Source of the DNA: Gammaproteobacteria bacterium
GTDB taxonomy: Bacteria > Pseudomonadota > Gammaproteobacteria > JAADGQ01
Direction: 5' to 3'
Assembly (NCBI GenBank): GCA_021648145.1
Contig: JAKITI010000017.1
Span: 1 to 57,333 of the forward strand
Length of the DNA: 57,333 bases
Positions 27,970 to 39,063 of the stretch are shown here, piece after piece. Within the stretch, counting starts at the first letter, position 1. Each line of letters starts with the position of its first letter. The translations under genes and the position numbers were made by a program. The notes beneath the pieces are model-generated. The model did not search any database. It worked only from the letters and a program-made list of their open reading frames with translations, and was not told where the DNA came from.

Positions 27970-30444
27970 CTACATAAGCCCATGTTGCTTAAAATGGTGA
28001 ACATATTTTTTATCTGTCCCTTGAATATGGTGAATTAACCACTCTTTAAGGAAAGTAAGCAGCTCATTAAATAACTGCTCGCTGTGATCGCCGGCCTTGA
28101 CCCGATCAACAAAGCCAATGACTTGGCCAACCAGTTTTTTATGGGACTGTTTATGTGCTTCAACATCAGGGTACTCAGAGTGAGCAAACAACTCTTCCTC
28201 AAAGGCAAAGTGGCTAATGGTATATTGCACAAGAGAATCAAGTGCTTTCTGGATGGAATCCATACTATGTTTTTCGGCAATTCCTTGATTCAAATCATTG
28301 ATAAGATGTACCAATATTTGATGCTGGCGATCAACTTCTGTGACGCCAATGCAATACTGATCGCCCCAGACAAATAGAGGCTCGACATCTGTCGATTTAG
28401 AGTGGCTAATTTCTGCTTCATTAATCACAAAACTATTCAGCAGGGTTCTTACTTCCATCGATAGTGAAGCCACTTTGTTGTTAGCAAGAAAGGACTGGAA
28501 GCCAATTGAGGCGGTTTCATTGGCGTATTGGGTAATGGTTGCAACGTTATTGTCAATTTCATTAGCCATGGCTGATTGCTCTTCAGTGGTGCTGGCAATT
28601 TGCCTTGTTACATCATTGATATGTTGGATATTGTCTGCAATTTTAGAAAACATTTCGCTGGTATTGGTGGCTTGCTGAAGTGTTTCTTTGGCACTTTGGC
28701 TACTTTTAAGCATCACCGCTGTTGCCGAACGAGAGCCACTTTGCAATTGGTCAATCATGCTTTGAATTTCAAGTGTCGCATCCTGGGTACGTCGGGCCAG
28801 AATGCGAACTTCATCGGCAACAACGGCAAAGCCACGCCCTTGCTCACCCGCACGTGCAGCTTCAATAGCGGCATTAAGAGCAAGCAGGTTGGTTTGCTCT
28901 GAAATATTTCGGATGACTTCCAAAATTTTACTGATGTCGTTGCTGCCTTGCTCAAGCTGTTCAATAACATGGCTGGCTTCATCAACCTCTTTATTTAATG
29001 ATTCAATATCAGTAATCATCAGCTGAACCGTTTTAGTGCCTTCATTGGCTGACTGGTTTGCTTTTTGTGCCGTTTCGGCCGCTTTACTTGTAGTGGTGGC
29101 TACGTCCTGAATGGCTATATTCATTTGCGAAACTGCATTGGATACCCCTATGATTTCACCTTTTTGCATCTCTATTTTCTGACGCTCTTCTTTGCTAACC
29201 TTCATCATTTTTTCAGACTGTCCAACAAGCAAGCTTGATGATTGTAAAACTCCTGACACACGTTTCGCCACACGTATTCGCAAATAATTGAGTGAGTTGC
29301 CAATTTCTGCTAACTCATCATGTGAGTTAAACTCGGGAAGCTTTTGAAAATCACCCTCAGCCAGTTTAGAGACGCAGCGACTGATCTGTGCAATGTTGTT
29401 TCTGATAGAGATAAAAAGAGCTGCGAACAGATAAAGTAATACAAAGAAGGCTGTAGTAAGCCCTATAACAACCGATAGCTTCTGGTTCTTTGCGGCTTGT
29501 TTGCGTTCATTCAGAAGTTGGGCAGCGACCTGACTCATTTCACCATAAAGTGCTAGGTTACTTGCAATTGTTTTACTGCCTTCTGAAAAATACTGTTTTG
29601 AGTCGATATTAATGTTTGGCGTGCTAACTAACTCTTTAATACTTAATTCAATAAAGGTTTGATTGTTTTTTTCAACCTCTGCCAATAGGCTGGCCAGATT
29701 TTCTTTAATAACAGGGTGGCCATCAAAGGCGATATATAGACCAGTCGCAAGGTGCTCGTTGATAGATTCTATATTGCTCAGCAAAGAGGTAATATGCAAA
29801 CGTTGTGCATCATTCATGGATTTTTCTGCTGCTCGTCCCGCACCAAACCCACGGGTTTTACCCAGTGTTTCTACTAACACAGGAAGGTAGTCAATCAGGG
29901 AAATATTAATATAGTGCAGATCTAACGCTGATTCAGTGCTGAGGTTGGTGGCATCAGCGACGGTTTTCATGTGGGTTAAAATATCCTTGATCAACATGCT
30001 ATGGGCTGTAAAACTGGCCTTGGCTTGCATTGAAAAAGATTCTTTGCTTAAGGTTTTCCAGCGCTGTTCTAATTGGGTCACTTGATCACTTAAGCCAAAT
30101 TTTTTGGCCAGGATTTTATCCAGTGCTAACAGCTCTGTGTAATCTTGGTTAACCTGCTGGCGCTTAGCCATGATTTTATCTTTAAAATTTTTGTCACCAT
30201 TAAGGTAGGCGTTGGTCATGCCGCGATGCTGAGCCACATGCTCACCAAGATGTTTCAGTGGCAGCAAATAACTCAGCCCTTCTGCTTGAAGCTCACTGCT
30301 GCTGACCTTTTCACTGACACTATTTAATACGATAACAGCAAAAAAAAGCATTGATAACATTGAGATAGAGATGATAATCGCAAACTTGGTAGCAAATTTG
30401 AATTTATCAAAAAGGGCGGTGGCAGGTGATAGAAAAGTATTCAT
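27970..30444 (-). CDS. Chemoreceptor: NIT-like sensor, HAMP, MCP signalling domain, hemerythrin
   Basis: 824 residues. Helix 1 (about 18-45) and helix 2 (about 322-345) bracket a helical periplasmic sensor resembling the nitrate/nitrite-sensing NIT domain ([19 protein letters not shown]). HAMP follows ([23 protein letters not shown]), then the MCP methyl-accepting/CheA-binding tip ([20 protein letters not shown]). The last about 135 residues are a bacteriohemerythrin with a full di-iron ligand set: His708, His745, Glu749, His764, His768, His806 and Asp811. It should couple an external ligand and internal O2 to chemotaxis. No chemotaxis kinase gene is nearby. Confidence 0.9.
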   Translation of the reverse strand: MNTFLSPATALFDKFKFATKFAIIISISMLSMLFFAVIVLNSVSEKVSSSELQAEGLSYLLPLKHLGEHVAQHRGMTNAYLNGDKNFKDKIMAKRQQVNQDYTELLALDKILAKKFGLSDQVTQLEQRWKTLSKESFSMQAKASFTAHSMLIKDILTHMKTVADATNLSTESALDLHYINISLIDYLPVLVETLGKTRGFGAGRAAEKSMNDAQRLHITSLLSNIESINEHLATGLYIAFDGHPVIKENLASLLAEVEKNNQTFIELSIKELVSTPNINIDSKQYFSEGSKTIASNLALYGEMSQVAAQLLNERKQAAKNQKLSVVIGLTTAFFVLLYLFAALFISIRNNIAQISRCVSKLAEGDFQKLPEFNSHDELAEIGNSLNYLRIRVAKRVSGVLQSSSLLVGQSEKMMKVSKEERQKIEMQKGEIIGVSNAVSQMNIAIQDVATTTSKAAETAQKANQSANEGTKTVQLMITDIESLNKEVDEASHVIEQLEQGSNDISKILEVIRNISEQTNLLALNAAIEAARAGEQGRGFAVVADEVRILARRTQDATLEIQSMIDQLQSGSRSATAVMLKSSQSAKETLQQATNTSEMFSKIADNIQHINDVTRQIASTTEEQSAMANEIDNNVATITQYANETASIGFQSFLANNKVASLSMEVRTLLNSFVINEAEISHSKSTDVEPLFVWGDQYCIGVTEVDRQHQILVHLINDLNQGIAEKHSMDSIQKALDSLVQYTISHFAFEEELFAHSEYPDVEAHKQSHKKLVGQVIGFVDRVKAGDHSEQLFNELLTFLKEWLIHHIQGTDKKYVHHFKQHGLM

Positions 30445-30613
30445 AATTAGATTGTCTTATAATTTATTTTGTTAAATAAAAGGCGTAGCTTTTGTATTTG
30501 AATAGAAACATCGGCCAGTATGGTAAAGAGCTTAAAAAAATATGCAGCTAATTAAGGGGTTATAAATAGTAATGAATAATCGGTTTTGTTGAGTGAAGCC
30601 AGGGTGAATGTAC

Positions 30614-30671
30614 TTTTTTCTACACTTATCCCAAAAAGAACGGCTATTTTTTTACACCTATCCTAAATAGG
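30614..30671 (+). repeat. Twin 24-bp direct repeats upstream of the DUF4143 ATPase
   Basis: TTTTTTCTACACTTATCC (continuing to 30638) and TTTTTTTACACCTATCC (30647 to about 30670) are near-identical units spaced 33 bp apart, i.e. about three DNA turns, ending 14 bp before the start codon. The second contains CCTAT-N5-ATAGG (30657-30671). They look like operator sites for a dimeric or cooperative regulator, possibly autoregulation. Confidence 0.5.
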
Positions 30672-30684
30672 CCATAATGCAGTT

Positions 30685-31791
30685 ATGGAGCGCCTGTTAA
30701 AAAAACAAATTTACGCTGACTTGAATGATTACAAGATGATTTTGCTTGCCGGCCCTCGGCAAGTTGGAAAAACAACATTGGCAAAGTCACTCTATAAAAC
30801 ATCCGACTATATGAACTGGGATATAGACGAGGATAGAACAAGGATTCTGGATAAGGAGTTCAAAAAAGCACCACTGTGGATTTTCGATGAGGTACATAAA
30901 TATTTAAAGTGGCGAAATTATCTAAAAGGTATCTACGATAAAACGGGAACGTCACAAAAAATTCTTGTCACAGGAAGTGCTCAGCTGGATATTCTCAGAA
31001 AAGGGGGCGATAGCCTTCAAGGTCGCTACTATTTTTTAAGATTAATGCCTTTGACCTTTTCTGAGCTTAAAATGTCTACGCAAAAAGATGCTCAATACCT
31101 CTATCATCTGTCAGGGTTTCCTGAGCCTTTTTTAAAAGGGAGCAAATCAAATGCAAATAGATGGTCACGATTTTATCGTCAAAGAGTCGTCAGAGAGGAG
31201 ATATCTTCCAATGAGCAATTCAATGATCTGGCAACAATTGAGATCATGTATAACCGTCTTCCAGACTTGGCGGGTGGAACACTTTCGATCAACTCTCTTG
31301 CTGAAAATATACAGGTATCCAACAAAACACTTGGAAAATGGGTTGATGCCCTTGAGCGGCTCTATGCAATATTCCGGCTCTCTCCGTTTGGGTCGCCACA
31401 AATAAAGGCACTAAAAAAACTACAAAAAGTTTTTCTCTATGATTGGAATGCGGTGCATGATGAAGGTAATCGCTTTGAAAATTTTATCGCAGTTCATCTG
31501 CTAAAATGGATCTATTATGAACAGGACATCAATGGCCGAGATGTTGATCTAAGATACTACAGAGACAAATATGGCCGAGAAGTTGATTTTGTTATTACTG
31601 AAAATGGTCGTCCCATCCATTTTATTGAGGCCAAACTTTCAGATTCTTCGATAACAAAAGGGCTCAGTTATTTGAAATCAAAATTTCCAGATACCAGAGC
31701 GACCATTGTTCACTTGAAAGGTAAAAAAGATTTTATCAATAGCGAAGGGGTCGAACATCTTCCGGTTCATAAATTATTAACAGAGCTGTAA
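30685..31791 (+). CDS. AAA ATPase with DUF4143 domain
   Basis: 368 residues. Walker A LLAGPRQVGKTTLAKSL (about 20-36), Walker B LWIFDEVHK, then sensor region KILVTGSAQLDILRKGGDSL. The C-terminal half is DUF4143: FENFIAVHLLKWIYYEQD, RYYRDKYGREVDFVITENG and IEAKLS, with the D...E-x-K pattern of a restriction-like nuclease fold. Such stand-alone ATPases are common in mobile and accessory DNA, and their role is still unclear. Preceded by twin direct repeats; the 39-residue gene after it is truncated. Confidence 0.85.
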   Translation: MERLLKKQIYADLNDYKMILLAGPRQVGKTTLAKSLYKTSDYMNWDIDEDRTRILDKEFKKAPLWIFDEVHKYLKWRNYLKGIYDKTGTSQKILVTGSAQLDILRKGGDSLQGRYYFLRLMPLTFSELKMSTQKDAQYLYHLSGFPEPFLKGSKSNANRWSRFYRQRVVREEISSNEQFNDLATIEIMYNRLPDLAGGTLSINSLAENIQVSNKTLGKWVDALERLYAIFRLSPFGSPQIKALKKLQKVFLYDWNAVHDEGNRFENFIAVHLLKWIYYEQDINGRDVDLRYYRDKYGREVDFVITENGRPIHFIEAKLSDSSITKGLSYLKSKFPDTRATIVHLKGKKDFINSEGVEHLPVHKLLTEL

Positions 31792-31954
31792 CAGGATTTA
31801 CAGCCTCTAAAAGTGTCAAATTCTTCCCATCATGCTTAAGCGCGCTATCATTAATACCAACAAAAAAGTTGATAACACGGTGGATGTCGATTTTCACCGC
31901 GTAAAGCCCGACACAATCAGTCAGTTTAATAATGAAAATAAAGAAGGCCGTACA

Positions 31955-32074
31955 ATGTCAATATATAAAATTACTGTGAATGGTGAGCTCCTGGATGGAC
32001 AAGAGTTAGAGCAAGTCAAACAGCGTTTTTCCAAGCTGTTTGACCTTGATAGCGAACCAGTCAAATATTTTTAA
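31955..32074 (+). pseudogene. Truncated small protein (N-terminal 'GELxxG' domain)
   Basis: From ATG 31955 the frame reads MSIYKITVNGELLDGQELEQ then VKQRFSKLFDLDSE, matching the first 35-40 residues of a small proteobacterial domain that begins MxxYKVxFxGELVEGxDxEQVKxNLAKLF and normally runs on for another 30 or more residues, often fused to membrane domains. Here a stop follows at 32072. The open frame extends upstream to 31832 but that part is not family-like. I did not find the missing half in the next 180 bp. Confidence 0.45.
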
Positions 32075-32254
32075 TAAGTCTGGGCATTATGTGATCCTCG
32101 TGGTGGATGAACAGGGGGAGAAGTGACGAAGTTGCTGTTGAAATTTTACTTTAGCCGGTATGTTTCAATGAGACTTGATATGATTAAAATACTTGGAATC
32201 TCATATAATCTTTGCCAAATGAAATAATCTACGAAGAAAATCATTTATAACATT

Positions 32255-34408
32255 ATGCAATTAGCCCCCTCTATTTTCTCTTACCGCCCCTATTGGGCTA
32301 AACGCTTTGGCGCTGCGCCCGTGTTACCGATGTCTCGTCAAGAAATGGATGTTCTAGGCTGGGACAGTTGTGATGTGATTTTGGTGACGGGGGACGCGTA
32401 TGTAGATCACCCAAGCTTTGGTATGGCTCTTATTGGTCGTTTACTGGAAGCGCAAGGTTTTCGGGTCGGGATTATCTCGCAGCCAGACTGGAAAAGCGCA
32501 AAAGCATTTAAAGTGCTTGGCAAGCCCAATCTATTTTGGGGCGTGACTGCAGGCAATATGGATTCGATGGTGAATCGTTATACCTCTGATCGCCGCCTTC
32601 GATCTGATGATGCCTATTCCCCTAATGCAGAAGGCGGAAAGCGGCCAGATCGTTCTGTGGCTGTTTATGCTCAGCGTTGCCGGGAAGCATTCAAAGGTGT
32701 GCCCATCATTATTGGTGGTATTGAAGCCAGTTTACGGCGATTAGCTCATTATGATTACTGGTCAGACCAAGTACGGCGTTCTATTTTGCCCGATTCAAAA
32801 GCGGATCTGTTGGTGTTTGGTAATGGTGAGCGGCAAGTCGTTGAAATTGCGCATCGTCTGGCGGCTGGGGAAGCGGTGAATAGTCTTACCGATATACGTG
32901 GCACAGCGTTTATGTGCAGAGGCATTCCTGATGATTGGCTGGAAATTGATTCAACGGATGTTGATACACCTGGGCGAATAGAGTCTCATCGCGATCCTTA
33001 TGCCATGAATGAAGAGGGTGGGGCGGCCTGTGCTGAAAAGAAGGAAAAACCTTCCAAAGAAATTCAATTTGAACGCCGTATCAAACAGCGCGCTCAATCA
33101 GTGATACGTTTGCCATCGTATGAAAAAGTCAAAAATAACAAGATCCTTTACGCGCATACCTCACGAATTTTTCATTTGGAAACAAACCCAGGAAATGCTC
33201 GGGCTTTAATCCAAAGCCACGGGCCACGTGATGTGTGGCTGAATCCACCGCCCATCCCGTTAACAACCGAAGATCTTGATGCTGTTTTTGAGCTGCCCTA
33301 TACGCGAGTGGCTCATGAACGTTATCAAAAGGCACATATTCCTGCGTATGAGATGATACGTTTTTCAGTCAATATTATGCGTGGCTGTTTTGGCGGATGT
33401 ACGTTTTGCTCGATTACTGAACATGAAGGACGAATTATTCAAAATCGTTCCGAAAAATCGATTCTGAATGAGATTGAAAATATTCGAGATCATACACCGG
33501 GTTTTACTGGCAATATTTCAGACCTTGGTGGCCCGACGGCCAATATGTATCGTTTGCATTGTGAGTCCCCAAAAATTGAATCTGCGTGCCGTAAACTCTC
33601 TTGTGTTTATCCGGGTATCTGTTCCAATTTGAAAACAGATCATGCGCCGTTGATTCAACTCTATAAAAAAGCACGCAAGTTACGGGGTATTAAACGAGTC
33701 TTTATTGCGTCTGGGCTGCGTTATGATTTAGCGGTGGAGTCACCGGAATATGTTAAAGAATTAGTGACACATCATGTGGGCGGGTATCTCAAAATTGCAC
33801 CTGAGCATACGGAAGAAGGGCCGCTCAGTAAGATGATGAAACCAGGTATTGGCACTTACGAACGTTTTAAAAAAATGTTCGAAAAATATTCAAAAGAGGC
33901 CAATAAAGAGCAATATTTGATTCCCTATTTTATTGCCTCACACCCAGGGTCAACAGACAAAGACATGCTGCACTTGGCACTTTGGTTGAAGAAAAACAAT
34001 TTTAGGCTGGATCAGGTTCAAAACTTTTTGCCTTCACCGATGGCGGTGGCTTCTGCCATGTACTATTCAGAGCGAAACCCTCTGAAACGAGTGAACTATC
34101 GCAGTGAAACGGTTTCTACAGCAAAGGGTGACATAGCACGGCGATTGCATAAAGCATTTCTTCGTTATCACGACTCAAACAACTGGCCCATGCTGCGGGA
34201 AGCACTTAAAAATATGGGGCGGTCTGACCTGATTGGAAATGGCAAGCGCCATTTGATTCCAAGTTGGCAGCCGGATGGGAGTGGTCAAAAAACTAAAAGA
34301 ACTTTTTATGGGAAAGGGACAGAAAAATCCAGGCCAGCACGTACGCAACATACACATGGTAAGGTTGCCGTGGGTCGAAAATTCAATAAAAGGCGTTCAA
34401 AAAAATGA
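32255..34408 (+). CDS. YgiQ-family radical SAM protein
   Basis: 717 residues. The N-terminal domain has the family opening [20 protein letters not shown] and a B12-binding-like fold ([25 protein letters not shown]). The radical SAM cluster motif is at about 375-385, [17 protein letters not shown] (CxxxCxxC). The C-terminal tail is very basic (KFNKRRSKK). YgiQ proteins are conserved but their reaction is unknown. The stop overlaps the start of the next gene by 4 bp. Confidence 0.93.
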   Translation: MQLAPSIFSYRPYWAKRFGAAPVLPMSRQEMDVLGWDSCDVILVTGDAYVDHPSFGMALIGRLLEAQGFRVGIISQPDWKSAKAFKVLGKPNLFWGVTAGNMDSMVNRYTSDRRLRSDDAYSPNAEGGKRPDRSVAVYAQRCREAFKGVPIIIGGIEASLRRLAHYDYWSDQVRRSILPDSKADLLVFGNGERQVVEIAHRLAAGEAVNSLTDIRGTAFMCRGIPDDWLEIDSTDVDTPGRIESHRDPYAMNEEGGAACAEKKEKPSKEIQFERRIKQRAQSVIRLPSYEKVKNNKILYAHTSRIFHLETNPGNARALIQSHGPRDVWLNPPPIPLTTEDLDAVFELPYTRVAHERYQKAHIPAYEMIRFSVNIMRGCFGGCTFCSITEHEGRIIQNRSEKSILNEIENIRDHTPGFTGNISDLGGPTANMYRLHCESPKIESACRKLSCVYPGICSNLKTDHAPLIQLYKKARKLRGIKRVFIASGLRYDLAVESPEYVKELVTHHVGGYLKIAPEHTEEGPLSKMMKPGIGTYERFKKMFEKYSKEANKEQYLIPYFIASHPGSTDKDMLHLALWLKKNNFRLDQVQNFLPSPMAVASAMYYSERNPLKRVNYRSETVSTAKGDIARRLHKAFLRYHDSNNWPMLREALKNMGRSDLIGNGKRHLIPSWQPDGSGQKTKRTFYGKGTEKSRPARTQHTHGKVAVGRKFNKRRSKK

Positions 34409-34893
34409 AAAAAACACTGATGGAAACCTATGCGCTGGCGGTCTGTTTTGCTTCAATGATTTGTATATCCATATCATCTGGGGTTATTGTTTATGATCTC
34501 GCCCAGATTGCATACCCAGAGATAACCATTGACTCATATAAGCTGGAAGGTCCTTTTTCAGCACCCTATCCAATGGTAATGCATGGCCGTAGTTCGGTCA
34601 CTACTGAAGCTGTCAATGTTGACTCTGGTCACTCTAAATCGACTCCTCCACATATGTTGCCACCGCCACTCCCACCAGAGGCTAAATGGGGAGAACAACT
34701 GTTTTCAGCGCCCCCAACAGTGCCTGGAATTTCAGCACAAGAACTTGAAAAAAAGAAGCAGCAGAGAGTAGAGCGAGCATTGAAGTACGAGCAAAATGAT
34801 GCCAAGCGTAGTTTGATTCAGATGCTGATTATTTTACTTGTTTCTGGTGTTGTATTTTTCATTCATTGGCGCTTGGCGAAAAGGTGTAAATAA
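34405..34893 (+). CDS. Membrane protein with Pro-rich loop, unknown
   Basis: 162 residues: helix 1 at about 10-30 ([23 protein letters not shown]), an extracytoplasmic section with a Pro-rich stretch ([20 protein letters not shown]), a short coiled coil ([22 protein letters not shown]), and helix 2 at about 137-155 ([19 protein letters not shown]). Overlaps ygiQ by 4 bp (ATGA) and precedes rnhB by 17 bp. No family recognised. Confidence 0.65.
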   Translation: MKKTLMETYALAVCFASMICISISSGVIVYDLAQIAYPEITIDSYKLEGPFSAPYPMVMHGRSSVTTEAVNVDSGHSKSTPPHMLPPPLPPEAKWGEQLFSAPPTVPGISAQELEKKKQQRVERALKYEQNDAKRSLIQMLIILLVSGVVFFIHWRLAKRCK

Positions 34894-34910
34894 TATGGGG
34901 TTTTTGATTA

Positions 34911-35507
34911 ATGTCTGATCCACTACTAAAAATTCTGGAAAGCGGGAAAGTGATCGTCGGTGTCGATGAAGTGGGTCGGGGGCCTTTGGCGGGTGCGGTT
35001 GTTGCAGCGGCGGTCATTCTTGATCAAAACAGTCCCATTGAAGGTTTGGCTGATTCAAAAAAACTCAGTGAGAAACGACGTGAAGTGCTCTTTTTGGAAA
35101 TCAGAGAAAAAGCATTAAGTTGGGCTTTGGGTCGGGCTGAAGTTGAAGAGATTGATGAGATCAATATTCTTCATGCAAGCTTGTTAGCGATGAGCCGAGC
35201 GGTCTACGCTTTGAATGTAATGCCTGATATTGCTCTGATTGATGGCAACCGTTGCCCCGTCGATTTGCCTTGTCAATCAATCGCTGTAGTGAAAGGCGAC
35301 CAACGTGTGGCTGAAATCAGCGCCGCATCTATTATCGCTAAAGTGGCTCGGGATCATGAGATGATTGAGATGGATCAAAAATATCCTGGTTATGGGTTGG
35401 CGGGTCATAAAGGGTATCCTACCAAGGCACATATCGCAGCGTTACAAACGCTGGGAGTTACACCGGTTCATCGGCGTAGTTTTGCACCTGTACGTAAGTG
35501 TTTATAA
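34911..35507 (+). CDS. rnhB: Ribonuclease HII
   Basis: 198 residues. The RNase HII active site is present: [12 protein letters not shown] with Asp19 and Glu20, and the third acid in [26 protein letters not shown] is the fourth conserved block, and [13 protein letters not shown] the C-terminal one. It removes ribonucleotides and RNA primers from DNA. It directly precedes dnaE (8 bp), an order common in Gammaproteobacteria. Confidence 0.97.
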   Translation: MSDPLLKILESGKVIVGVDEVGRGPLAGAVVAAAVILDQNSPIEGLADSKKLSEKRREVLFLEIREKALSWALGRAEVEEIDEINILHASLLAMSRAVYALNVMPDIALIDGNRCPVDLPCQSIAVVKGDQRVAEISAASIIAKVARDHEMIEMDQKYPGYGLAGHKGYPTKAHIAALQTLGVTPVHRRSFAPVRKCL

Positions 35508-35515
35508 TATAAATT

Positions 35516-38500
35516 ATGTCTGTAAAATTTATCCATTTAAGAGTACACACCGAGTTTTCTCTGGTTGACGGTATTGTCCGTATCAAACCGCTGGTAAAAA
35601 AAATAGCGGCCGCAGGAATGCCAGCGGTGGCGGTGACAGACCAAAATAATCTGTTTGGTCTGGTTAAATTTTATCGCGCTGCAATGGCTGCGGGAATCAA
35701 ACCTATTGTCGGGGTTGACCTGTGGGTCAGTGGTGACTCCCCCAGTGATCCGGTATCACGTCTGGTGTTATTAGTTCAAAATCGTGAAGGTTATCTGAAT
35801 CTGACGCGTTTAATTTCTCGTGGCTATATTGAAGGGCAGCATCAAGGTGTTCCAATCATTCAAAAATCGTGGTTAAACGGTGCAACAGAAGGTTTGATCG
35901 CGCTTTCAGGAGGGCGTGAAGGTAATGTTGGTGTGGCATTGCTTGCTAAAAGGCAAGATGAAGCTGCCGCTTTACTGAACCAATGGTGCGAACTGTTTCC
36001 CGATCGGTTTTATCTGGAACTGCAACGTACGGGGCGGGAGCGTGAAGATGAATATATTCATGCGGCTGTTGATTTGGCGATCAAAGCTCAAATGCCTGTG
36101 GTGGCGACCAATGATGTACGTTTTATTAAATCGGATGAATTTGATGCACATGAAGCGCGTGTCTGTATCAATCAAGGACGAGTGCTAGATGATCCGCGCC
36201 GTCCGCGTGACTACAGTGAACAACAATACCTGCGTACCCCTGAAGAGATGGTCGAGCTATTTTCGGACATTCCTGAAGCGCTGGAAAATACGGTGGAAAT
36301 TGCAAAGCGTTGCAATATCGAATTAACCCTTGGGAAAAATGTACTGCCTGATTTTCCTGTGCCAGAAGGAGTGAGCGTCGATGAGCATTTTCGTGACATC
36401 TCAGCTAAAGGCCTGGATGAACGTTTAGAGTTACTGTTTGGTCAGCAAGCGCCAGACTTCCAGGAAAAACATAAAATTTATCATGAACGCCTGAAAATTG
36501 AGCTTGATGTCATCATTAAGATGGGCTTTCCAGGTTATTTTTTGATTGTGGCCGATTTTATCCAATGGGCGAAAGATCAAGATATTCCCGTGGGGCCGGG
36601 GCGTGGTTCTGGTGCAGGTTCGATTGTTGCGTATGCGCTTAAAATCACAGATCTCGACCCCATTGAATATGAGCTTCTGTTTGAACGTTTCTTGAATCCA
36701 GAACGTGTTTCCATGCCCGATTTTGATATCGACTTCTGTATGGAAGGGCGGGATCGGGTGATTGAGTATGTTGCACAGACTTATGGTCGTGATCGCGTTT
36801 CACAAATCATAACTTATGGCACGATGGCGGCTAAAGCGGTGGTGCGAGATGTGGGGCGTGTATTGGGATATCCCTATGGTTTGGTGGATAAACTGGCCAA
36901 ACTGATTCCTTTTGAATTGGGTATCACGTTGACAGGCGCGCTGGAGCAAGAAGAAGAGCTCAAAAGACGTTATGACGAAGAGGATGAAGTTAAAACACTA
37001 TTTGATTTAGCACTCTCTCTGGAAGGCGTGACCCGTAATGCCGGTAAACATGCGGGAGGCGTGGTGATATCACCTTCCGCGCTGACTGACTTTACACCTC
37101 TTTATTGTGAGGAGGGCGCTTCGGGCACAGTCACCCAGTTTGATAAAAATGATGTTGAAGCCGTGGGTTTGGTTAAGTTTGACTTTTTAGGGCTGCGAAC
37201 ACTCACCATTATTGATTGGGCGTTAAAAACAATAAACAGACAAAAATCCGAGAAGGGTGAGGATATTTTGGATATCACTCAAATTCCTTTGGATGATAAA
37301 GAGACCTTTGTTTTATTAAAAAACTGTGCGACGACGGCTGTTTTTCAGCTTGAGTCACGCGGAATGAAAGATTTGATCAAACGACTGCAGCCGGACTGTT
37401 TTGAAGAGATCATCGCTTTGGTTGCACTGTTCAGGCCGGGGCCATTGCAATCGGGCATGGTGGACGATTTTATTAATCGTAAACATGGCCGTGCAAAAGT
37501 TGAATTTCCGCACCCTGATCTAGAGCCTGTTTTAAGTCCCACTTATGGAGTGATTCTTTATCAAGAGCAAGTGATGCAGATTGCTCAGGTGCTTGCTAAG
37601 TTTTCACTGGGTGCGGCAGATCTGTTACGCCGAGCCATGGGCAAGAAAAACCCTGCTGAAATGGCAAAGCAGCGCGTGATATTTACTGAGGGCGCGGTAA
37701 AAAACAGTGTCAAAGAAGAGACGGCCACCTACATCTTTGATTTGATGGAAAAGTTTGCCGGTTATGGCTTTAATAAATCACACTCTGCGGCGTATGCTTT
37801 GGTTTCCTACCAAACAGCTTGGTTAAAAACACACTATCCTGCACAGTTTATGGCGGCCGTGTTGTCAGCGGATATGGATAATACGGATAAGGTTGTGATG
37901 CTGGTGGATGAGTGTCAAGCCATGAAAATCAATGTGTTACCGCCGGATGTTAATCTTTGTAAGTATGCATTTGCCGTTCCCGATAATGATTCAATCATTT
38001 ATGGCTTAGGAGCTATAAAGGGCGTAGGGGCAGCCGCTATTGAAAGCATTGTTGATAGCCGAAACAAAGAAGGCATCTATAAAAGTCTATTCGACTTTTG
38101 CCAGCGTATTGATTTGCGCAAAGCGAATCGCCGGGTTCTGGATACTTTGGTGCGTTCGGGAGCACTGGATCAATTGGGTGCCGGTCGTTCAACACTCATG
38201 GCGACATTGATCAAGGCAATTAAGTTAGCCGAGCAAACTCAGAAAAATAGTGACACGGGTCAAACGGATCTGTTTGGCAGTGCGGTGAAAGATGAGGGTG
38301 ATTCAAGCTACAGTGATGAATATTATATTGCTCAGGCAGAGTGGAGTGATGAAATTCGACTGACGGGTGAAAAAGAGACGTTAGGGCTTTATCTGACGGG
38401 TCATCCCATTGATCGTTATGAGAGTGAGTTGAAACAGTTTATCTCATCAAGGTTAAATAAATTACAACCAAACCGCGACCAAAACGTGACGATTGCTGGA

Positions 38501-38986
38501 TTGGTGGTCGATATTCGTACAAGAAATAGCCGCAAAGGCGACCGTATGGCGTTCATTATTCTGGATGACCGCACAAGCCGTTTTGAACTCGCCGTTTTCC
38601 CTGAAGCGTATAGCCATTATGGTGAGTTGATTATTAAAGACCAATTGATCGTTGTCAGTGGTTCAATCAGTGTGGATGATTATTCCGGTGGATTTAAAAT
38701 GAGCGCTGAAAAAATCTACAACATTGCTCAGGCGCGTGAAATGTACGCCAAACGCATCGAAGTTGAGTTTGATTCGTCAAAGCAAAAGAGCGATTTTCTA
38801 CCGATTCTTGAAAAAACACTTGATCCTTTTAGAGAAGGCATCTGCCCTGTCAATATTAACTACCAAAGTGAAAATGCCCGAGCACGTTTGGTGTTAGGGG
38901 CTGATTGGCGGGTGAGTCCGACTGACGAGTTCATTCAGCGCATAAAAAAACTGGCAGGTGACAATGAGGTTCAAATTATTTATTAG
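35516..38986 (+). CDS. dnaE: DNA polymerase III alpha subunit
   Basis: 1156 residues, the size of E. coli DnaE. N-terminal PHP domain (FIHLRVHTEFSLVDGI), polymerase core with PGRGSGAGSIVAYAL and the catalytic aspartates in MPDFDIDFC (about residues 400-406), third Asp region GLVKFDFLGL, the finger segment HSAAYALVSYQTAWLK, tandem HhH, an OB domain (NVTIAGLVVDIRTRNSRKGDRMAFIILDD) and the tau-binding C-terminus. The replicative polymerase. Confidence 0.98.
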   Translation: MSVKFIHLRVHTEFSLVDGIVRIKPLVKKIAAAGMPAVAVTDQNNLFGLVKFYRAAMAAGIKPIVGVDLWVSGDSPSDPVSRLVLLVQNREGYLNLTRLISRGYIEGQHQGVPIIQKSWLNGATEGLIALSGGREGNVGVALLAKRQDEAAALLNQWCELFPDRFYLELQRTGREREDEYIHAAVDLAIKAQMPVVATNDVRFIKSDEFDAHEARVCINQGRVLDDPRRPRDYSEQQYLRTPEEMVELFSDIPEALENTVEIAKRCNIELTLGKNVLPDFPVPEGVSVDEHFRDISAKGLDERLELLFGQQAPDFQEKHKIYHERLKIELDVIIKMGFPGYFLIVADFIQWAKDQDIPVGPGRGSGAGSIVAYALKITDLDPIEYELLFERFLNPERVSMPDFDIDFCMEGRDRVIEYVAQTYGRDRVSQIITYGTMAAKAVVRDVGRVLGYPYGLVDKLAKLIPFELGITLTGALEQEEELKRRYDEEDEVKTLFDLALSLEGVTRNAGKHAGGVVISPSALTDFTPLYCEEGASGTVTQFDKNDVEAVGLVKFDFLGLRTLTIIDWALKTINRQKSEKGEDILDITQIPLDDKETFVLLKNCATTAVFQLESRGMKDLIKRLQPDCFEEIIALVALFRPGPLQSGMVDDFINRKHGRAKVEFPHPDLEPVLSPTYGVILYQEQVMQIAQVLAKFSLGAADLLRRAMGKKNPAEMAKQRVIFTEGAVKNSVKEETATYIFDLMEKFAGYGFNKSHSAAYALVSYQTAWLKTHYPAQFMAAVLSADMDNTDKVVMLVDECQAMKINVLPPDVNLCKYAFAVPDNDSIIYGLGAIKGVGAAAIESIVDSRNKEGIYKSLFDFCQRIDLRKANRRVLDTLVRSGALDQLGAGRSTLMATLIKAIKLAEQTQKNSDTGQTDLFGSAVKDEGDSSYSDEYYIAQAEWSDEIRLTGEKETLGLYLTGHPIDRYESELKQFISSRLNKLQPNRDQNVTIAGLVVDIRTRNSRKGDRMAFIILDDRTSRFELAVFPEAYSHYGELIIKDQLIVVSGSISVDDYSGGFKMSAEKIYNIAQAREMYAKRIEVEFDSSKQKSDFLPILEKTLDPFREGICPVNINYQSENARARLVLGADWRVSPTDEFIQRIKKLAGDNEVQIIY

Positions 38987-39063
38987 TTGTGTCAGTGCCT
39001 TGAATGAATGTTGAGTGTAAGATAAGCTCAGCTTCACAAGCTATATTTTAACCAAGAAGAATA

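Noticed and set aside
30614-30671. Start of a CRISPR array
   Set aside because: Only two imperfect units, very short spacing and no cas genes in the window.
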